A DNA stretch of 13,842 bases from an uncultured Bacteroidaceae bacterium (GTDB taxonomy: Bacteria > Bacteroidota > Bacteroidia > Bacteroidales > Bacteroidaceae). Where the stretch lies: assembly GCA_904502185.1 (NCBI GenBank), contig CAJGDX010000058.1, forward strand, positions 1 to 13,842. The letters run 5' to 3'. The notes beneath the pieces are model-generated. The model was not told where the DNA came from, searched no databases, and saw only the letters and a list, made by a program, of their open reading frames with translations. How positions within the stretch are numbered: the stretch's first letter is position 1; the number at the start of each line of letters is the position of its first letter. The position numbers and the translations under genes were made by a program. Below are positions 1 through 8,335 of this stretch, piece by piece.

Positions 1-543
1 CTCGAGTGTTGCAGTCTTGATAAACATGTCGAACTGGCTGAACGCGTTGTCGAATTTCTCTGCATTGTAGAAGTATGCACCACCATTGAAGAGCTGGTTG
101 CGGTTTTCATACATCATTGCTACAACCTCAAGTGAGTATTTGGGAGCTACTTTGCCTTTTGCGTTGGGCAATTTGTCATATTTGTCGCACTTGATGAGGT
201 AATCGAAGATGTCGTATGCAGAATTGTACATCATTTCTGCATTGAAGGGCTGTGCCTGTGAACGTTTGTAGTTCTCGCCGTCGATTATACCTTTCTTGGC
301 TTTGCTGGCAACATACCATACGTATGCGTCAGTGTTTGTCAGAGGGCTGTTGAGAGCACCCTGTACCATATTCAAAGCACCTGCATTGTCGCCGTTAACG
401 ATTGCTTTCTCAGCTGCCTTAACCTTGAGCATGAGCTCTTTACGCTCTTTCTTCTGCGCTTTAATCTGTTCTTTGGTCAGTGCCTGTCCTGAAACGAGGC
501 TTGCTGTCAGAACCAATGCGAAAGATAAAATAAGTTTTTTCAT
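1..543 (-). CDS. Exported TPR-type protein, N-terminal part (cut by left edge)
   Basis: The open frame runs without a stop from an ATG at 543 to the window edge, giving 181 residues of an incomplete protein. It starts MKKLILSFALVLTASLVSGQ, a clear Sec signal peptide probably cut just before the Gln, so the product should sit in the periplasm or at the outer membrane. A charged helix follows (KEQIKAQKKERKELMLKVKAAEKA). Later segments such as GAYFYNAEKFDNAFSQFDMF have the A/Y/F spacing of tetratricopeptide repeats, which are protein-interaction helical repeats. It starts 22 bp downstream of the gyrA stop on the same strand with no terminator between, so it is probably transcribed with gyrA. The function and the rest of the domain layout cannot be told from this part. 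The TPR assignment rests on pattern only. Confidence 0.8.
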   Translation of the reverse strand, partial: MKKLILSFALVLTASLVSGQALTKEQIKAQKKERKELMLKVKAAEKAIVNGDNAGALNMVQGALNSPLTNTDAYVWYVASKAKKGIIDGENYKRSQAQPFNAEMMYNSAYDIFDYLIKCDKYDKLPNAKGKVAPKYSLEVVAMMYENRNQLFNGGAYFYNAEKFDNAFSQFDMFIKTATLE

Positions 544-565
544 ATTGATAATGATTTAAAGGTTA

Positions 566-3082
566 TTATTCTTGAGTATTTTCATCTGTAGTAATATCCT
601 GGGGTTGTTCGGTTGCATCTAGACCCTCTTCACACTCAGCCTCGTGGCTCACTTTGCAGACTGAACTGATGGTGTCGTTCTTTTTCTTGAGGTCGATGAT
701 GCGTACACCCTGTGTGGCACGTCCGATGGTAGGTATCTGTTCAACTGCTGTGCGGATGGCAATACCCGATTTGTTGATTACCATCAGGTCGTTGTCGTTC
801 GTCACTCCCATGATAGCAATAAGAGCACCTGTCTTTTCTGTCACATTGAGGGTTTTCACTCCCTTGCAGCCTCTGTTTACAGTGGGATATTCGTCGCTTT
901 CAGAGCGCTTGCCGTATCCCTGCTCAGAGAGTACAAGAATAGCCTTGGGAGTCTCTTTATTGAGAACTACCATGCCTACAACTTCGTCGCCTTCGTCGAG
1001 TGCCATTCCGCGAACTCCGGTTGCTGTACGTCCCATTGTGCGTACGGTGTTCTCGTTGAAACGTACGGCGCGACCTTTACGGTTTGCAAGTACAATGTCA
1101 CTGTCGCCATCGGTGAGGGCTACCGAAATTACCCGGTCGTCTTCGCGGATTGTGATTGCATTGATACCGTTTGCGCGTGGACGTGAGTATTGTTCGAGGC
1201 TGGTCTTTTTGATTATACCCTGCTTTGTACAGAATATAAGGTTGTGGCTGTTGATGAAGTTGCTGTCAGCAAGTGTCTTGACACGTACGATTGCATTGAG
1301 CGAGTCGTCGGAGTCTATGTTCAACAGGTTCTGTATTGCACGACCTTTTGAGTTCTTGTTGCCTTCAGGCAGTTCGTATACCTTCAACCAGTAGCAGCGT
1401 CCACGTTGTGTGAAGAACATCATGGTGTTGTGCATGGTGGCAGTGTAGATATGCTCGATGAAGTCTGAGTCGCGTGTATCGCTGCCACGTGAACCCACAC
1501 CGCCTCTGTTCTGCGCACGATACTCTACGAGTGGTGTGCGTTTGATATAACCGAGGTGTGAAATGGTGATGACCATTTCGTCGTCGGCATAGAAGTCCTC
1601 AGGGTTGAAGTCTTCTGATGCGCTGTATTCTATGCGGCAGCGGCGTTCGTCGCCATACTTTTCCTTAATTTCGATAAGCTCGTCTTTGATAACTTTTTTG
1701 CAGAGCTCTTCGTTCGACAAAATCTCGTTGTAGTACTCGATTTTCTTCTGCAACTCATCGTACTCGGCATGCAGCTGCTCCTGGAGCAGACCTGTGAGCT
1801 GGCGCAGACGCATCTCGACAATGGCATTTGCCTGTATCTCGCTGAGGTTGAATCGTGCGATAAGGGCATTCTTTGCCTCTGAAGGTGATTTTGCGGCACG
1901 GATGATGCGAACCACTTCGTCGATGTTGTCCGATGCAATGATAAGACCTTCGAGGATGTGTGCGCGCTCTTCAGCCTTGCGCAGATCATATTTTGTACGA
2001 CGTATTACTACTTCGTGACGGTGCTCGATGAAGTTGCTGATGCAATCTTTGAGTGTGAGCAGACGAGGGCTGCCATGTACAAGCGCAATGCAGTTTACAC
2101 TGAAAGATGTTTGCAGGGCGCTCATCTTGTAGAGCTTATTAATAAGGACGTTTGCATTGGCATCGCGTTTTACGTCGATTACAATACGCATACCTGACTG
2201 GTCAGACTCGTCGTTGATGTTAGAGATTCCTTCGATTTTCTTCTCGTTAACCATTGCTGCAATATCCTTAATCAACTCCTCTTTGTTGACGTTGTAGGGA
2301 ATTGCTGTCACGATGATTTTGTCGTGATATTCTCCGGGTTCAATTTCGCATACGGCACGCATCACTACTCTGCCGCGTCCTGTTTCGTATGCCTCTCTTA
2401 CTCCTGCCACGCCGTAGATGTCGCAACCTGTGGGGAAATCGGGAGCCTTTACAAATTCCATCAAGCCTGTTACATCAATGTCGGGATTGTCGATAAATGC
2501 AACACTGGCGTCTATAACCTCGCTGAGGTTGTGTGGGGGTATGTTTGTTGCCATACCTACCGCAATACCTGATGATCCGTTTACCAGAAGGTTGGGGATG
2601 CGGGTAGGCAGCACGGTGGGCTCTTCTGTCTCAGCTGTGTAGTTGGGAACAAAGTCTACTGTCTCTTTGTAGAGGTCTTCGGCCATGTCTTCACCAATCT
2701 TACGCAGACGCGCCTCGGTGTAACGCATGGCAGCGGGTGAGTCACCGTCGATTGAACCGAAGTTTCCCTGGCCATCTATCAACGGATAGCGCATTACCCA
2801 ATTCTGTGCCATACGCACAAGTGCCATATATACTGATGAGTCACCGTGGGGGTGGTACTTACCAAGTACATCACCGACGGTACGGGCTGATTTCTTGTAT
2901 GGTTTGTCTGATGTGTTTCCTAACTCCATCATTCCGTATAGGATACGACGATGTACAGGTTTCAGACCATCGCGGACATCGGGTAACGCACGTGCTACGA
3001 TAACCGACATCGAGTAATCAATGTATGAAGAACGCATTTCTTCTTCAATATTGATTTTTATAATTCTGTCGTTGTCAATCAT
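566..3082 (-). CDS. gyrA: DNA gyrase subunit A
   Basis: This is the breakage-reunion subunit of DNA gyrase, which with GyrB introduces negative supercoils in an ATP-dependent reaction. The 838-residue product has the usual GyrA length. It shows the N-terminal YSMSVIVARALPDVRDGLKP block (about 23-42), the quinolone-pocket helix GKYHPHGDSSVYM (74-86), and AAMRYTEARL with catalytic Tyr121. The isoleucine that intercalates DNA lies in ATNIPPH (Ile181). The C-terminal beta-pinwheel begins near residue 500 and contains a GyrA-box-like QNRGGVG (524-530), which favours GyrA over ParC. The tail from about 815 is acidic. Ser82 (E. coli Ser83) is wild type, while the E. coli Asp87 position is Met86. It is transcribed away from clpC, and a TPR-protein gene follows after 22 bp. 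Two TAA stops stand next to each other at the end. Confidence 0.98.
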   Translation of the reverse strand: MIDNDRIIKINIEEEMRSSYIDYSMSVIVARALPDVRDGLKPVHRRILYGMMELGNTSDKPYKKSARTVGDVLGKYHPHGDSSVYMALVRMAQNWVMRYPLIDGQGNFGSIDGDSPAAMRYTEARLRKIGEDMAEDLYKETVDFVPNYTAETEEPTVLPTRIPNLLVNGSSGIAVGMATNIPPHNLSEVIDASVAFIDNPDIDVTGLMEFVKAPDFPTGCDIYGVAGVREAYETGRGRVVMRAVCEIEPGEYHDKIIVTAIPYNVNKEELIKDIAAMVNEKKIEGISNINDESDQSGMRIVIDVKRDANANVLINKLYKMSALQTSFSVNCIALVHGSPRLLTLKDCISNFIEHRHEVVIRRTKYDLRKAEERAHILEGLIIASDNIDEVVRIIRAAKSPSEAKNALIARFNLSEIQANAIVEMRLRQLTGLLQEQLHAEYDELQKKIEYYNEILSNEELCKKVIKDELIEIKEKYGDERRCRIEYSASEDFNPEDFYADDEMVITISHLGYIKRTPLVEYRAQNRGGVGSRGSDTRDSDFIEHIYTATMHNTMMFFTQRGRCYWLKVYELPEGNKNSKGRAIQNLLNIDSDDSLNAIVRVKTLADSNFINSHNLIFCTKQGIIKKTSLEQYSRPRANGINAITIREDDRVISVALTDGDSDIVLANRKGRAVRFNENTVRTMGRTATGVRGMALDEGDEVVGMVVLNKETPKAILVLSEQGYGKRSESDEYPTVNRGCKGVKTLNVTEKTGALIAIMGVTNDNDLMVINKSGIAIRTAVEQIPTIGRATQGVRIIDLKKKNDTISSVCKVSHEAECEEGLDATEQPQDITTDENTQE

Positions 3083-3154
3083 TTAATATATGTGTATTAT
3101 TAATTTCTATTCGTTGATTTAAGGATACGGACTTTATTCCCGCTAAAAAACGTG

Positions 3155-3186
3155 CTAAATTACACAAAAAAAACGAAACGGGCAAA
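3155..3186 (-). promoter_or_regulatory. Candidate gyrA promoter, Bacteroidetes type
   Basis: On the minus strand TTTG (3186-3183), inside a T-run, is followed after 20 bp by TAATTTAG (3162-3155). The latter matches five of the six fixed positions of the Bacteroidetes -7 box TAnnTTTG. This would start transcription about 65 nt before the gyrA ATG. The call rests on consensus matching only. Confidence 0.45.
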
Positions 3187-3358
3187 AAAATAGCTCTATA
3201 TAACCTATAGTTTATGTTTTTTTACTATTTATAGCAGAATAGGTGTTGATTCTTCTAACTATGTGATTGTTGTTTCTGTTTTTGTGTCATTTTTGCCGTT
3301 ATTTTGGCTTTTTTAATATGTTGGCACGGTTTTTGTAAGGAATGTTATGTAAAATTAG

Positions 3359-3389
3359 TTGCCGAATGTTGGTCGTTGTACTAATTTCG
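3359..3389 (+). promoter_or_regulatory. Possible clpC promoter
   Basis: TTG at 3359-3361 is followed after 20 bp by TAATTTCG (3382-3389), which fits five of six fixed positions of the Bacteroidetes -7 box. Transcription would start near 3393-3396, leaving a leader of about 95 nt that includes both inverted repeats and the SD. The upstream box is weak, so this is a modest call. Confidence 0.35.
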
Positions 3390-3403
3390 CAGCCGGATTT
3401 ACA

Positions 3404-3460
3404 GAATTGCCACAATTCAGCATACTGACTTTTTGGCAGTTTTGTATTGTTCACAAACTG
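3404..3460 (+). promoter_or_regulatory. Two inverted repeats in the clpC leader
   Basis: The first is GAATTG-CCA-CAATTC (3404-3418), perfect 6-bp arms around 3 nt. The second pairs CAGTTT+GT (3437-3445, with T3443 bulged) with AC+AAACTG (3453-3460) around a 7-nt loop. Both lie between the candidate promoter and the SD, so they could be an operator and/or RNA hairpins affecting clpC expression. Neither is followed by a T-run, so they are not terminators. A role is inferred from position only. Confidence 0.35.
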
Positions 3461-3476
3461 ATTGAATTATTGAATG

Positions 3477-3482
3477 AGGAGG
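3477..3482 (+). promoter_or_regulatory. Strong Shine-Dalgarno of clpC
   Basis: AGGAGG stands 8 nt before the clpC ATG at 3491, an ideal spacing, and supports this start. Such a strong SD is uncommon in Bacteroidetes, whose starts, including most others in this window, usually have only an A-rich leader. Confidence 0.7.
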
Positions 3483-3490
3483 AATGAACT

Positions 3491-6016
3491 ATGAACAACC
3501 AATTTTCTGAAAATTTGTCCCGTATAATTGCTTTCAGCAGGGAAGAGGCTTCCCGTCTCTCGTGCAAGAGCATTAAATCGGAGCATCTTTTGCTGGGTTT
3601 GTTGCGCGATAAAGACGGTACCGCAATGAACATATTGAACAATTTGTCCGTCGATATATTGAAATTAAAAGAGGACATAGAACGTTGCTTCTCAGTTGAA
3701 ACTGAGGGTGACAACAGTCAATATACACCTGACATAATTCTGGATGAGGATGCATCGAAGGTGTTACGTTTTTGTATTTTGGAAGCACGTATGTTGAAGA
3801 GTAATAATGTTGACAGTGAGCATCTTTTGCTTGCAATATTGAAAGAGAAGAGCAATAATGCTGCTTCTATTTTGTCGCAGAACAATGTCACCTATTCCGA
3901 TGTGCGCGAGGCGCTTCACATAAAGCCCGATGTACGCGACGGATTCGGTTTTACCGACGAAGATGACGAAGAAGAGGAAGAGTCTGCACGCAATAGTTCA
4001 GGAGCACGTCAGGCTGCTGCTGACACCAAGCAGAAGTCATCGTCAAACGACACTCCTGTGTTGGACAATTTCGGATTTGACATGACTCAGGCTGCCAAGG
4101 ATGGTCTGCTCGACCCCGTTGTGGGACGCGAACAGGAGATTGAGCGTATTTCCCAGATTCTCAGTAGACGCAAGAAGAATAACCCTGTGTTGATAGGCGA
4201 GCCCGGCGTAGGAAAATCTGCCATAGTCGAAGGTCTGGCACAGCGCATAGTGCAGCGCAAAGTATCAAGAGTGTTGTTCGACAAACGAGTGGTTTCGTTG
4301 GACATGACAGCAGTTGTTGCAGGAACAAAGTATCGCGGACAGTTCGAAGAGCGTCTGCGTGCCATTCTCACAGAACTGGAGAAAAATCCCAATATAATAC
4401 TTTTTATCGACGAAATGCACACCATAGTAGGCGCAGGTTCATCGCCCGGCTCAATGGATGCAGCAAACATTCTCAAACCCGCTCTTGCCCGCGGACAGGT
4501 GCAGTGTATCGGTGCCACCACCCTCGACGAATATCGTAAAAGCATTGAAAAGGATGGTGCATTGGAGCGTCGTTTCCAAAAGGTTATAGTGGAGCCGACC
4601 TCCGCTGAGGATACTTTGCAGATCCTTCAGAATATCAAGGATAGATATGAAAATCATCATAATGTAACCTACACCGACGATGCTCTGAAGGCTTGTGTTG
4701 CATTGACCGAGAGATATGTCACCGACAGATGTTTCCCCGATAAAGCCATTGATGCAATGGATGAGGTGGGAGCACGTATGCACATGAGCAATATATCTGT
4801 GCCGCAAGAGATTGAGGAGCAGGAGAAACTTGTTGCTGTTGCACGCAGCGAGAAGCAAGAGGCAGTAAAGTGTCAGGATTTTGAACGTGCTGCAAACTAT
4901 CGCGACTACGAAAAGAAGATGGAAGAGCGCCTGCGCGAAATGAAAGAGGAGTGGGAAAAGAGTATTCGCAACGAACGTCAGATTGTCGATGACCAGAAGG
5001 TAGCCGAGGTTGTTTCAATGATTTCCGGCGTTCCCGTACAACGTATGCAGCAGGATGAATGGAGTCGTTTGGCAACCATGAAGTCCGACCTTACAGGCAA
5101 GGTTGTGGCTCAGGATGCGGCAATCGACAAACTGACAAAAGCCATACTTCGCAGTCGTGTAGGTCTGCAGAATCCCAACAAACCTATCGGTACATTCATG
5201 TTCCTCGGTCCCACAGGAGTGGGAAAAACTCTGCTTGCCAAGGAACTTGCCCGTTTTATGTTCGGCACAACCGATGCGCTCATACGCATCGATATGAGTG
5301 AATATATGGAGAAGTTCACCGTGTCTCGCTTGGTGGGAGCGCCTCCGGGATATGTGGGATACGAAGAGGGCGGTCAGTTGACCGAGCGTGTAAGACGTCG
5401 CCCCTACTCTATTGTTCTTCTCGACGAGATTGAGAAGGCTCACACCGACGTGTTCAACCTTCTGCTTCAGGTGATGGATGAGGGTCGTCTCACCGACAGT
5501 TACGGACGTACAATAGATTTCCGCAACACAATTGTCATAATGACCTCAAACATAGGCACAAGGGAACTTAAAGAGTTTGGTAAAGGTATAGGATTTGCCG
5601 AAAGCGCAAACGACAATAAATTACATTCACGCGAGGTTATAAAGAAGGCGTTGAACAAACGTTTCGCTCCCGAATTTATAAACCGCGTAGACGAGATTAT
5701 CAATTTCGACCAGCTCGATTTGAATGCCATTGTAAAGATTGTCGATTTGGAATTGCACCAGGTGCTCAAGCGCACAAAAGAGATGGGCTATGCTCTTCAG
5801 ATGACTGACGAAGGCAAAAATTTCCTTGCAAACAAGGGATACGATGTTCAATTTGGAGCGCGTCCGTTGAAGCGTGCTATTCAGAATTATATCGAGGATG
5901 AATTGTCCGAACTCATAATATCCAAAAAGATAAATGCAGGCGACACGATTAAAGTTGAAGTTGACACAGTGAATGACAAACTTCTCTTCGTGGTTCAAGA
6001 TGACAAACGTGAGTGA
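3491..6016 (+). CDS. clpC: ClpC-type AAA+ protease ATPase subunit
   Basis: This is a ring-forming unfoldase that uses ATP to thread proteins into the ClpP peptidase in the cytoplasm. The 841-residue protein has a double Clp N-domain (about 5-145), then an acidic linker (TDEDDEEEEES, 155-165). The first AAA+ module has Walker A GEPGVGKS (236-243), Walker B ILFIDE (303-308) and an arginine-finger region near 360. A short middle domain with a UVR-like helix lies at about 455-490. The second module has GPTGVGKT (573-580), IVLLDE (641-646) and NRVDE near 731. A loop IGF at 700-702 is the ClpP-docking tripeptide. That loop and the short middle domain separate it from the disaggregase ClpB. The start is fixed by the AGGAGG SD. 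A terminator follows and htpG lies just downstream, grouping two stress-protein genes. Confidence 0.96.
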   Translation: MNNQFSENLSRIIAFSREEASRLSCKSIKSEHLLLGLLRDKDGTAMNILNNLSVDILKLKEDIERCFSVETEGDNSQYTPDIILDEDASKVLRFCILEARMLKSNNVDSEHLLLAILKEKSNNAASILSQNNVTYSDVREALHIKPDVRDGFGFTDEDDEEEEESARNSSGARQAAADTKQKSSSNDTPVLDNFGFDMTQAAKDGLLDPVVGREQEIERISQILSRRKKNNPVLIGEPGVGKSAIVEGLAQRIVQRKVSRVLFDKRVVSLDMTAVVAGTKYRGQFEERLRAILTELEKNPNIILFIDEMHTIVGAGSSPGSMDAANILKPALARGQVQCIGATTLDEYRKSIEKDGALERRFQKVIVEPTSAEDTLQILQNIKDRYENHHNVTYTDDALKACVALTERYVTDRCFPDKAIDAMDEVGARMHMSNISVPQEIEEQEKLVAVARSEKQEAVKCQDFERAANYRDYEKKMEERLREMKEEWEKSIRNERQIVDDQKVAEVVSMISGVPVQRMQQDEWSRLATMKSDLTGKVVAQDAAIDKLTKAILRSRVGLQNPNKPIGTFMFLGPTGVGKTLLAKELARFMFGTTDALIRIDMSEYMEKFTVSRLVGAPPGYVGYEEGGQLTERVRRRPYSIVLLDEIEKAHTDVFNLLLQVMDEGRLTDSYGRTIDFRNTIVIMTSNIGTRELKEFGKGIGFAESANDNKLHSREVIKKALNKRFAPEFINRVDEIINFDQLDLNAIVKIVDLELHQVLKRTKEMGYALQMTDEGKNFLANKGYDVQFGARPLKRAIQNYIEDELSELIISKKINAGDTIKVEVDTVNDKLLFVVQDDKRE

Positions 6017-6052
6017 CCTGTTATGTGACTTTTGAATCTTGAATATGACAAA

Positions 6053-6084
6053 ATGTCAGATGTGATACATCTGGCATTTTTTTT
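6053..6084 (+). terminator. Intrinsic terminator of clpC
   Basis: ATGTCAGATG (6053-6062) pairs with CATCTGGCAT (6068-6077) over 10 bp with one G-U pair and a 5-nt loop, and an 8-T run ends at 6084. It lies 36 nt after the clpC stop. It also falls inside an upstream in-frame extension of htpG, which argues against the longer htpG start. Confidence 0.85.
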
Positions 6085-6127
6085 GTTTATATTCTGTTGG
6101 AATAATCACAAAAATACAAATATAGAT
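6085..6127 (+). promoter_or_regulatory. Short leader/promoter space of htpG
   Basis: Only 43 bp separate the clpC terminator from the htpG ATG. The space is A-rich before the start and carries a 5-bp dyad, TATTC-TGTTG-GAATA (6090-6104). I see no good match to the TAnnTTTG box. Either htpG relies on read-through from clpC or its promoter departs from the usual pattern and overlaps the terminator. Confidence 0.3.
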
Positions 6128-8176
6128 ATGCAAAAAGGTAACATTGGGGTAACGACAGAAAACATCTTCCCCGTAATTAAAAAATTTCTTTATAGCGACC
6201 ACGAGATTTTTCTTCGTGAGATTGTGTCGAATGCAATAGATGCAACACAGAAACTTAAGACTCTCTACGAGAAGGGTGAGTTCAAAGGCGAACTTGGCGA
6301 CCTTAAAGTAACTGTTACACTCAAAGATGATGCGATTGTGGTAAGCGACAACGGTATTGGTCTTACAATCGAGGAAATAGACAGATACATCAATCAGATA
6401 GCCCTTTCCGGAGCAACTGACTTTCTTGAAAAATACAAGGATACAGCAAACTCAATCATCGGACATTTTGGTCTTGGATTCTATTCGGCATTCATGGTGT
6501 CAAAACGTGTCGAGATTGTGACAAAATCTTATAAAGATGATTCCAAAGCTGTAAAATGGAGTTGCGACGGCAGTCCCGAATATGAAATAACCGAAGCAGA
6601 GAGAGATGGTAGAGGTACAGATATAATCATGTACATCGACGACGACAGCAAAGAGTTTCTCGAAGAGTCGCGCATATCTTCTATCCTTAATAAATATTGC
6701 AAATTCCTGCCCGTATCAATTGCCTTTGGCAAGAAAAAGGAGTGGAAAGACGGCAAGCAGGTTGATACCGAAGAGGATAATATCATAAATGATACTACCC
6801 CGCTGTGGACACGCAAACCCTCGGAACTTAAGGACGAGGATTACAAAAAGTTCTATCGCGACCTCTATCCCATGAGCGATGAACCTCTCTTCTGGATACA
6901 CCTGAATGTAGACTTCCCCTTCCACCTGACCGGTGTTCTTTATTTCCCCAAGATAAAGAGCAACATCGATATGCAGAGAAACAAAATTCAGCTGTACTGC
7001 AACCAGGTTTATGTAACCGACGAAGTTGAGGGTATTGTTCCCGATTTCCTGACACTGATGCATGGTGTAATCGATTCACCGGATATTCCTTTGAATGTAT
7101 CACGTTCATATTTGCAGAGCGATGCTAATGTCAAGAAGATATCGGGTTACATCTCTAAAAAGGTGTCTGACCGTTTGCAATCAATCTTCAAGAACGACCG
7201 TAAGGAGTTTGAAGATAAGTGGAACGACCTGAAAATCTTCATCAACTACGGAATGTTGACTGAGGAGGATTTTTATGACAAGGCAAACAAGTATGCACTG
7301 TTGCTGGATACAGAAGGTAAACTTTATACATACGAAGAGTACAAGACACTTGTAAGTGCCGAGCAGACAGACAAAGATGGTAATGTAATCTATCTGTATG
7401 CAAACAACAAGAATAAAGAGTATCCTTTTATTGAGGCTGCTACTGCCAAAGGTTACAATGTGCTGTTAATGGATGGTCAGCTGGATGTTGCTCTTGTCAG
7501 TCTGCTCGAACGTAAGTTTGAAAAGACACGCTTTACACGCGTCGACAGCGATACGGTTGAGCGTCTGATTGTAAAAGAGGAGCAAAAAGCATCGGAACTC
7601 AAAAACAGCGAGCGCGACATTCTGACCGGTGTATTCCAGAGCCGTATGCCTCAGATGGAGAAGAAAGAGTTCTATGTTCAGGTGCAGGCTATGGGCGAGG
7701 AGGCGGCTCCTATGATGATTACCCAGGCTGAGTATATGCGCCGAATGAAAGAGATGGCAGCCATACAGTCCGGCATGAGCTTCTACGGAGATATGCCTGA
7801 TATGTTCAATGTGATACTCAACGAGAATCATCCTCTTATCAAACGAGTGTTGAGCGAAGCGGAAAGCAACTGCGCCGATAAACTCTCTCCCATCGACGGG
7901 GAGATGGAGAGTCTCGAGGCACGTCGCAAGGAACTTTACGATGCTCGCAAGGATAAGAAGGACGACGAAATTCCTCAGAGCGAAAAGGATGAACTCGAGT
8001 CTATTGAGCAGAAAATCACTAAGGCAAAAAGCGACAAAGAGGCTATTCTTGCCGAATATGCTGTTGCCGACAGCTGTGTGAACCAGCTTGTAGACATCAC
8101 ATTGTTGCAGAACAATATGCTTACAGGCGAGGCGCTGAACAAATTTGTCAAACGCAGCATAGAGCTTATGAAGTAA
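6128..8176 (+). CDS. htpG: Molecular chaperone HtpG (Hsp90)
   Basis: This is the bacterial Hsp90, a dimeric ATP-dependent chaperone of the cytoplasm. The 682-residue product from the ATG at 6128 starts MQKGNIGVTTENIFPVIKKF and has the expected family length. The GHKL ATPase motifs are all present: FLREIVSNAIDA with Glu31 and Asn35, DNGIG at 74-78, and GHFGLGF at 112-118. The middle domain includes the PLFWIHLNVDFPFHLTGVLY region and the conserved SRSYLQSD segment. The C-terminal dimerisation part follows, with a charged predicted helix near 595-640 (RRKELYDARKDKKDDE) as an insert. An in-frame ATG at 6032 would add 32 residues, but those codons run through the clpC terminator and look non-coding, so the later start is preferred. 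Two hairpins follow the stop. It is likely stress-induced alongside clpC (inference). Confidence 0.97.
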   Translation: MQKGNIGVTTENIFPVIKKFLYSDHEIFLREIVSNAIDATQKLKTLYEKGEFKGELGDLKVTVTLKDDAIVVSDNGIGLTIEEIDRYINQIALSGATDFLEKYKDTANSIIGHFGLGFYSAFMVSKRVEIVTKSYKDDSKAVKWSCDGSPEYEITEAERDGRGTDIIMYIDDDSKEFLEESRISSILNKYCKFLPVSIAFGKKKEWKDGKQVDTEEDNIINDTTPLWTRKPSELKDEDYKKFYRDLYPMSDEPLFWIHLNVDFPFHLTGVLYFPKIKSNIDMQRNKIQLYCNQVYVTDEVEGIVPDFLTLMHGVIDSPDIPLNVSRSYLQSDANVKKISGYISKKVSDRLQSIFKNDRKEFEDKWNDLKIFINYGMLTEEDFYDKANKYALLLDTEGKLYTYEEYKTLVSAEQTDKDGNVIYLYANNKNKEYPFIEAATAKGYNVLLMDGQLDVALVSLLERKFEKTRFTRVDSDTVERLIVKEEQKASELKNSERDILTGVFQSRMPQMEKKEFYVQVQAMGEEAAPMMITQAEYMRRMKEMAAIQSGMSFYGDMPDMFNVILNENHPLIKRVLSEAESNCADKLSPIDGEMESLEARRKELYDARKDKKDDEIPQSEKDELESIEQKITKAKSDKEAILAEYAVADSCVNQLVDITLLQNNMLTGEALNKFVKRSIELMK

Positions 8177-8177
8177 C

Positions 8178-8198
8178 AGCATTTAAGCAATGCTTTTA
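8178..8198 (+). terminator. Small hairpin just after htpG
   Basis: AGCATT (8178-8183) and AATGCT (8189-8194) form a 6-bp stem around 5 nt followed by TTTT, starting 2 nt after the htpG stop. It is weak alone and probably the first of two tandem terminators or an RNA 3'-end stabiliser. Confidence 0.4.
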
Positions 8199-8200
8199 TT

Positions 8201-8244
8201 GGGGAGTGCCATTCTTTATCTTGGCACTCCCCTTTGTATTTTTT
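8201..8244 (+). terminator. Strong intrinsic terminator of htpG
   Basis: GGGGAGTGCCA (8201-8211) pairs perfectly with TGGCACTCCCC (8222-8232), an 11-bp GC-rich stem with a 10-nt loop, followed by TTTGTATTTTTTT. It should separate htpG from the deacylase gene downstream. Confidence 0.92.
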
Positions 8245-8335
8245 TGAAGACTGAGGGGCTCTGCATTTGGTCAATAGTCTACATTGATATATGTTCGGAT
8301 TAATTGCCGGATTGCAAATTCTTGCGGTAAAATCA

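Larger units (their letters stand above)
3083..3490. other. Divergent gyrA-clpC intergenic region
   Basis: This 408-bp AT-rich gap lies between two divergently read genes and holds no credible coding frame. Its left third carries the gyrA promoter candidate. The middle (about 3190-3340) is T-rich on the plus strand with several CTATA/TATAG pieces and no clear function. The right third carries a possible clpC promoter, two inverted repeats (3404-3418 and 3437-3460) and an AGGAGG SD just before clpC. I found no CIRCE-type repeat. Confidence 0.7.

Noticed and set aside
296..559. 87-residue plus-strand frame at the left end
   Set aside because: It is antisense to the TPR protein, whose signal peptide and repeats are convincing.
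654..1394. 246-residue plus-strand frame inside gyrA
   Set aside because: It lies wholly antisense to conserved GyrA codons, has no recognisable domain and is Ser/Arg-rich in the way of shadow frames.
566..3082. Identification of the type II topoisomerase gene as parC
   Set aside because: The length, the GyrA-box-like motif and the full C-terminal pinwheel fit GyrA.
3083..3490. CIRCE (HrcA) site before clpC
   Set aside because: No TTAGCACTC-N9-GAGTGCTAA-like sequence was found on either strand of this gap.
3491..6016. Identification of the AAA+ gene as clpB
   Set aside because: The long ClpB coiled-coil middle domain is missing, while a UVR-like helix and a ClpP-docking IGF loop are present.
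6032..6127. Upstream in-frame ATG giving a 714-residue HtpG
   Set aside because: The added 32 codons run through the clpC terminator and give a hydrophobic stretch foreign to HtpG. The family normally starts at the MQKGNIG sequence at 6128.
7466..8182. 238-residue minus-strand frame inside htpG
   Set aside because: It is antisense to a conserved gene, rich in Cys, Leu and His as reverse-complement shadows are, and has no family resemblance.
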